Assembly: GCA_002347925.1 (NCBI GenBank)
Contig: DDYL01000151.1
Location: forward strand, 5,989-22,235
Origin: Chloroflexi bacterium UBA2235
Lineage (GTDB): Bacteria; Chloroflexota; UBA11872; UBA12225
Reading direction: 5' to 3'
Length of the DNA stretch: 16,247 nt
Shown here one piece after another: positions 13,013-16,247 of the stretch. A program made the translations under genes and the position numbers. Position 1 is the stretch's first letter. Each line of letters begins with the position of its first letter. The notes under the pieces were generated by a model, which saw nothing but the letters and a program-made list of their open reading frames with translations, was not told the DNA's origin and ran no database searches.

Positions 13013-13771
13013 CTAGGTGTTCTTTGACCGAGACGCCTCGAACGCTGCGAGTGTTGAGGCATCTGGCGGATAGGTGCCGATGATGCTTGCACCATCCCGT
13101 ACGAGGTTGAGGATGAACCGCTCGCGCCGCTCTTGCTCGATTGCCCTTTGCCCGACCTCGCTCGCGAGGTGGCGAGGAATTACGATGACCCCGTCATCGT
13201 CTCCCACGATTGCATCACCCGGGAAGACCGACACCCCTCCGCACGCTATTGGACGCTGGATATCCACTGGATGGTGGAGCGTCACATTCGTGGCAGCGTG
13301 GGTCCCTGCCGAGTAGGCCGGGAGGCCAACAGCGGCGATCCCTTCGGCATCGCGGAACGATCCATCGGTGACGATCCCGGCACCACCGCGGACCTTCATC
13401 CGGGTGACCAGAATGTTGCCGATGGTTCCCGCGTTAATCTCCTCGCGTGCGTCAATGACGAGGACATCGCCGTGACCAATGTGTTCGATGCCGACGCGCT
13501 GAGCGTTGGTCAGGTTGTCGAACCGCCCCTCGAGGGCGTCTCCGTCGAGGTCTTCCCGCATGGGAATGTACCGCAGGGTGTATGCCTTCCCCACGAGGCG
13601 GGTGCCCCTGACAAGGGGTCTGACGCGACGCATGAACGGAGTGCGGATGCCGAACTTGAGGAGAACCGAGGTTAGCGTGGCCGTGCTGACCTGGGCGAGG
13701 GCTTTCATGGTCGCATCTGGCAAGGGTCGACTGGGCGTTGGGTCATAATCAGTGTTGGCGGGCGTACTCAT
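13013..13771 (-). CDS. RraA-family protein, aldolase-like
   Basis: 252 residues of the RraA/HMG-aldolase family (often mislabelled demethylmenaquinone methyltransferase). Enzymes of this family cleave 4-hydroxy-4-methyl-2-oxoglutarate-type keto acids or decarboxylate oxaloacetate; E. coli RraA also binds RNase E. The core spans about 25-205. GAGIVTDGSFRD (130-141) contains the substrate-binding R140 and D141. The family's D-x20-R-D motif has N119 (GNILVTR) in place of the first aspartate. GDDDGVIVIPR (190-200) is the typical C-terminal strand. About 20 residues at the start and 50 at the end extend beyond the core. No Shine-Dalgarno precedes the ATG. It is 52 bases downstream of the NUDIX gene on the same strand and may be co-transcribed with it. 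Confidence 0.9.
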   Translation of the reverse strand: MSTPANTDYDPTPSRPLPDATMKALAQVSTATLTSVLLKFGIRTPFMRRVRPLVRGTRLVGKAYTLRYIPMREDLDGDALEGRFDNLTNAQRVGIEHIGHGDVLVIDAREEINAGTIGNILVTRMKVRGGAGIVTDGSFRDAEGIAAVGLPAYSAGTHAATNVTLHHPVDIQRPIACGGVSVFPGDAIVGDDDGVIVIPRHLASEVGQRAIEQERRERFILNLVRDGASIIGTYPPDASTLAAFEASRSKNT

Positions 13772-13823
13772 AAGCGGGCAGTGTACGGCGGAAACAGGTC
13801 TCCCAAACCGTTGCGGCCGACCG

Positions 13824-14483
13824 CTAGATCACCGGATGCGGGTATCCGCGAATTGCCAGATCCATTGCGATTGCCGCCCTCCGGACGTACTGGTCTGGGG
13901 ACGGAATGAAATCATTCGCGATGATCTTGCCCCGTCTATCCGATCCGTCAGGAAGCCTGACGTGCGTCTTGGCCTCACCGTCAGTGCCCGTGATGAGTTC
14001 GACGAGTTCGCGGATCGTGATGAGTTCGATCCAAGCTACCTCATCCGGGTTCGGCCGGAACGCGTCGAATGGCAAGGCAGTCTGCCATAGATACACATCC
14101 TGGAACTCGTTGTCCAGCACGCCTGCGCGATGGCCCCCGATACTGATCCTTGTTCCAAGCAGCCGAAGTTCCGTGATTGGCGCAACTTGACCGATCTCCT
14201 CGTCCATTTCCCTGATTACATCAGCAAGGACCTCACCGGCGGCGAAGTGGCCCCCGACGGAAACGTCGAGTCGGTCTGGCCAAGTGTCCTTCATCAAGCC
14301 CCGCCGCTGAATGATCACGCTTGGTTCGGGCTCGCCGGTGCTGACGATCACCCAGCAATGGAAGGCCCTGTGCCAGTCGCCGTCCCGATGGACGAACTTT
14401 CTCGGTTTTGTCTCGCCAGTCTGTCGTCCGGCACGGTCAAGTACGTCGAAGAGTTCATCAGATGACGTGACGTTGAGGTTCAC
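13824..14483 (-). CDS. NUDIX hydrolase
   Basis: 219-residue NUDIX-fold protein of the isopentenyl-diphosphate-isomerase-like branch, whose members hydrolyse nucleoside diphosphates linked to another group. The N-terminal part has LFDVLDRAGRQTG and VHRDGDWHRAFHCWV (31-45), then RRG...KDTWPDRLDVSVGGHFAAGE, and the box ends in REMDEEIG. The spacing between the GE and RE parts is six residues, one less than the general consensus of seven. The C-terminal part has EFQDVYLW and DEVAWIEL. Translation begins at a GTG (14483), with AAGG about ten bases upstream; no ATG lies near it. The gene is 42 bases downstream of the glycosyltransferase gene and may share its transcript. The substrate is unknown. 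Confidence 0.92.
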   Translation of the reverse strand: MNLNVTSSDELFDVLDRAGRQTGETKPRKFVHRDGDWHRAFHCWVIVSTGEPEPSVIIQRRGLMKDTWPDRLDVSVGGHFAAGEVLADVIREMDEEIGQVAPITELRLLGTRISIGGHRAGVLDNEFQDVYLWQTALPFDAFRPNPDEVAWIELITIRELVELITGTDGEAKTHVRLPDGSDRRGKIIANDFIPSPDQYVRRAAIAMDLAIRGYPHPVI

Positions 14484-14525
14484 GGGATGCTGGCCTTTCG
14501 CAATGCCCGGTCGGCACAGGGCAGG

Positions 14526-16247
14526 TCAGTCGGTGCGAACGAAGACGACGAACACACCTGACTGGAAAGCCACTTCGTACCGGGAGGCAAGGTAGCCGTG
14601 GGCAATCTTCCCAAGGACGGGATCCCACAGGAAGAGTGCAAGGACGTTGACGTCCTTGTCGATGACCGTGCCGGTGAATTCAGTCTCACCACGATTCGAA
14701 CGCGCCTCGATATCAGCCCACCAGACATCCTGGTCGATGAAACCGGTTTCGTGGGTGTAGTAGGCGACCTCGCGTGCAGCAACGAACCGTTCACCACTTT
14801 TTAGGATCGTGTCGAGGTACGCGGCCGTTTCACGCTGACCGGTAATGCCGTAGTTGTACGCCGTTGAATAGCCTGCGTCGGCTTGGGTGGTGTTTACGCC
14901 CCAGCCCCACGCGCAGGTGAGCAACACTCCGAGGATTGCAAACTGTCGCGATAGTTGAACCTTTCCAAGAACGGCACCGAGGATCATGAACCCGAAGCCC
15001 ATCAGTCCCGGCCAGCCGAGGAGGGGAAGGACGAACCCGTAGTCCCGGAACAGGACCAGTCGATCCCCGATTACGAGTGAGAAGTAACCGGTCATGCCCG
15101 CGAGGACGGTTGCGTATGCGACAGGTTCCCACCAGCTGAACGACGGAACGCACCTGGCGATGAGATATGCAATGCCAACGGCCAGGAAGGGCATCATCGT
15201 AATGTGGTATTTCGGAAAACTTGCCGCGAGCTTGATGAGATAGACCAGCCCGATACCGGCACCGGTTATCACGACGAAGTCAATCGGTTCGAGGCCCCAG
15301 GCGAGCTTGACACTCGGGTCGGGTCGCCATTTCGTGCGGACCCATCGCACCGGGGTCCCGACGATGTCAGTAACCCGCATCGCGCCCGCCCACATGAACA
15401 GGCACATCAGGTAAGGGGAGATCCAGAGGGCGACGTGACTGACGAGTTCCACGACTTGTGCCGGGTTGTCCAACCATGAGCCAGTCGAACCGGCCGCTTC
15501 GTCTAGTTCGAGCCTCAGGATCTGAAATGGGAACTCGAAGGGCATTCCCATTCTGCTTGCAATGAGCCACCAGGTTCCGAGGAACAGACCAATCCCGCCC
15601 CCCGCAATCACCGGGAGTTCGATGAGCAGCCTCCATGGTCGCCAAGGCCTGCCGATAATCCGGTATGCAGTCGCAACGCCGATCAATGCGAGGATGGAGG
15701 TCATTTTCGCCCAGAAAGAAAGTGCCACCGTGACCATTGCGAAAAGCAGCAGTGCAACAGAGAGGGGATGCCTCAGCGGGCGAGGATTTCCCAGAACCAG
15801 GGTATAAGCGAGCATGGCCAGGCTGATTGTCGCGACGAGGACCGTCCCGTCGATATCCAAGAGAAGCGCGCTCTGCATTACGAACGGGTTGGTCATGTAG
15901 AGGCCGGACGCGATTGCCGCGTATATCGGGGCGCCACGCGACACTGGCAAGATCACGGCGATTGACGTGACGAATATGAGGCCAGCCGCGATGGCATTGC
16001 ATGCGATGCCGAGCAACCTGGCGGATGACTCGGTTTCGCCTAGGCGCTTGTAGGCCTCGCCAAGAGCGAAGATGTAGAGGGGCGGATGCCAGAGCGCCCA
16101 GTTGAACCGCTCACTGAAGTCGCCTGGAACAAGGGTCTGGAGATGTCCGAGGTTGCTCCAGGGGAGTCCGGTTGTCGCAACCGCATGCCCGGCAAACGCG
16201 AATGCAGCTTCGTCGTAGACGTAGGGCTTGGAGAGTTGAGGTTCGGC
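14526..16247 (-). CDS. GT-C (ArnT/PMT-like) membrane glycosyltransferase, N-terminus cut by window edge
   Basis: The frame is open to the right edge, giving 573 visible residues. The start lies outside; the TTG at 16016 is only an internal codon. It resembles family 39/83 glycosyltransferases, which move a sugar from a lipid-linked donor to a protein or lipid on the outer face of the membrane. The first visible loop holds YVYDE (9-13), where D12 fits the catalytic aspartate, and WHPPLY (55-60), a hallmark of the ArnT/PMT group. LLLDIDGT (128-135) is the second acidic loop. About nine or ten hydrophobic helices follow, ending in a soluble C-terminal domain of roughly 120 residues (AYYTHETGFIDQDVWW). 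Perhaps 10-40 residues are missing at the start. It is upstream of, and close to, the NUDIX gene. Confidence 0.9.
   Translation of the reverse strand, partial: AEPQLSKPYVYDEAAFAFAGHAVATTGLPWSNLGHLQTLVPGDFSERFNWALWHPPLYIFALGEAYKRLGETESSARLLGIACNAIAAGLIFVTSIAVILPVSRGAPIYAAIASGLYMTNPFVMQSALLLDIDGTVLVATISLAMLAYTLVLGNPRPLRHPLSVALLLFAMVTVALSFWAKMTSILALIGVATAYRIIGRPWRPWRLLIELPVIAGGGIGLFLGTWWLIASRMGMPFEFPFQILRLELDEAAGSTGSWLDNPAQVVELVSHVALWISPYLMCLFMWAGAMRVTDIVGTPVRWVRTKWRPDPSVKLAWGLEPIDFVVITGAGIGLVYLIKLAASFPKYHITMMPFLAVGIAYLIARCVPSFSWWEPVAYATVLAGMTGYFSLVIGDRLVLFRDYGFVLPLLGWPGLMGFGFMILGAVLGKVQLSRQFAILGVLLTCAWGWGVNTTQADAGYSTAYNYGITGQRETAAYLDTILKSGERFVAAREVAYYTHETGFIDQDVWWADIEARSNRGETEFTGTVIDKDVNVLALFLWDPVLGKIAHGYLASRYEVAFQSGVFVVFVRTD

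Noticed and set aside
12073..13095. Long 340-codon open frame on the minus strand opposite the aquaporin
   Set aside because: It lies antisense to a clear MIP channel, runs through the hairpins of the next gap, and its Arg/Gly/Pro-rich translation shows no domain. It is a by-product of high GC.
1..16247. tRNA or rRNA genes, CRISPR arrays, insertion sequences, phage or plasmid functions
   Set aside because: I looked for cloverleaf-like arms, spaced direct repeats, transposase or integrase motifs and terminal inverted repeats, and found none that stand up.

Overview
The window is GC-rich, densely coded bacterial chromosome. It shows no insertion sequence, phage gene, CRISPR array or tRNA. Fifteen protein-coding genes are supported. 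The first (queG) runs off the left edge and the last (a GT-C glycosyltransferase) runs off the right edge. Several genes start with GTG, and at least one looks leaderless. The mix of FAH-family, RraA-family, ThDP-dependent and ATZ/TRZ-type amidohydrolase genes resembles the catabolic repertoire of free-living Chloroflexota such as SAR202-like lineages. That placement is an impression from gene content only; an actinobacterial or other high-GC origin cannot be excluded.

Layout. 1-855 (-): epoxyqueuosine reductase QueG, tRNA modification. 1005-1883 (+): FAH-family dehydratase/hydrolase resembling 2-keto-3-deoxy-D-arabinonate dehydratase. 1909-2847 (-): extended-SDR sugar-nucleotide epimerase/dehydratase. 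2848-3099: a non-coding stretch rich in inverted repeats. 3100-3318 (-): small hydrophobic protein. 3437-3763 (+): YggU/DUF167 protein. 3788-4345 (-): hypothetical protein with a basic-acidic linker. 4468-5325 (+): SAM methyltransferase. 5354-6730 (-): deaminase-type amidohydrolase. 6987-7790 (+): TauE/SafE-type (TSUP) permease. 7840-8985 (-) and 8982-9632 (-): a translationally coupled pair, a thioredoxin-reductase-like flavoprotein downstream of a cytoplasmic sulfite-oxidase-like molybdoenzyme. 9874-11568 (+): ThDP-dependent acetolactate-synthase-like enzyme. 11605-11883 (-): small basic hypothetical protein. 12088-12849 (+): aquaporin-family channel. 13013-13771 (-), 13824-14483 (-) and 14526-16247 (-): RraA-family protein, NUDIX hydrolase and membrane glycosyltransferase in one orientation.

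How the genes may work together. The clearest functional unit is the molybdoenzyme/flavoprotein pair at 7840-9632: a GTGA overlap and a strong internal Shine-Dalgarno show coupled translation. The flavoprotein keeps its FAD site and a CxxC disulfide but lacks the usual NADPH-binding signatures, so its electron partner is an open question. A TauE/SafE permease lies convergent to the pair, which may make this a small sulfur or sulfite redox neighbourhood (inference). The remaining genes are mostly single transcription units in alternating orientation. Their intergenic gaps are all under 300 bases and carry several clear inverted repeats, including hairpins between convergent genes and possible leader structures before the amidohydrolase and the small basic protein.
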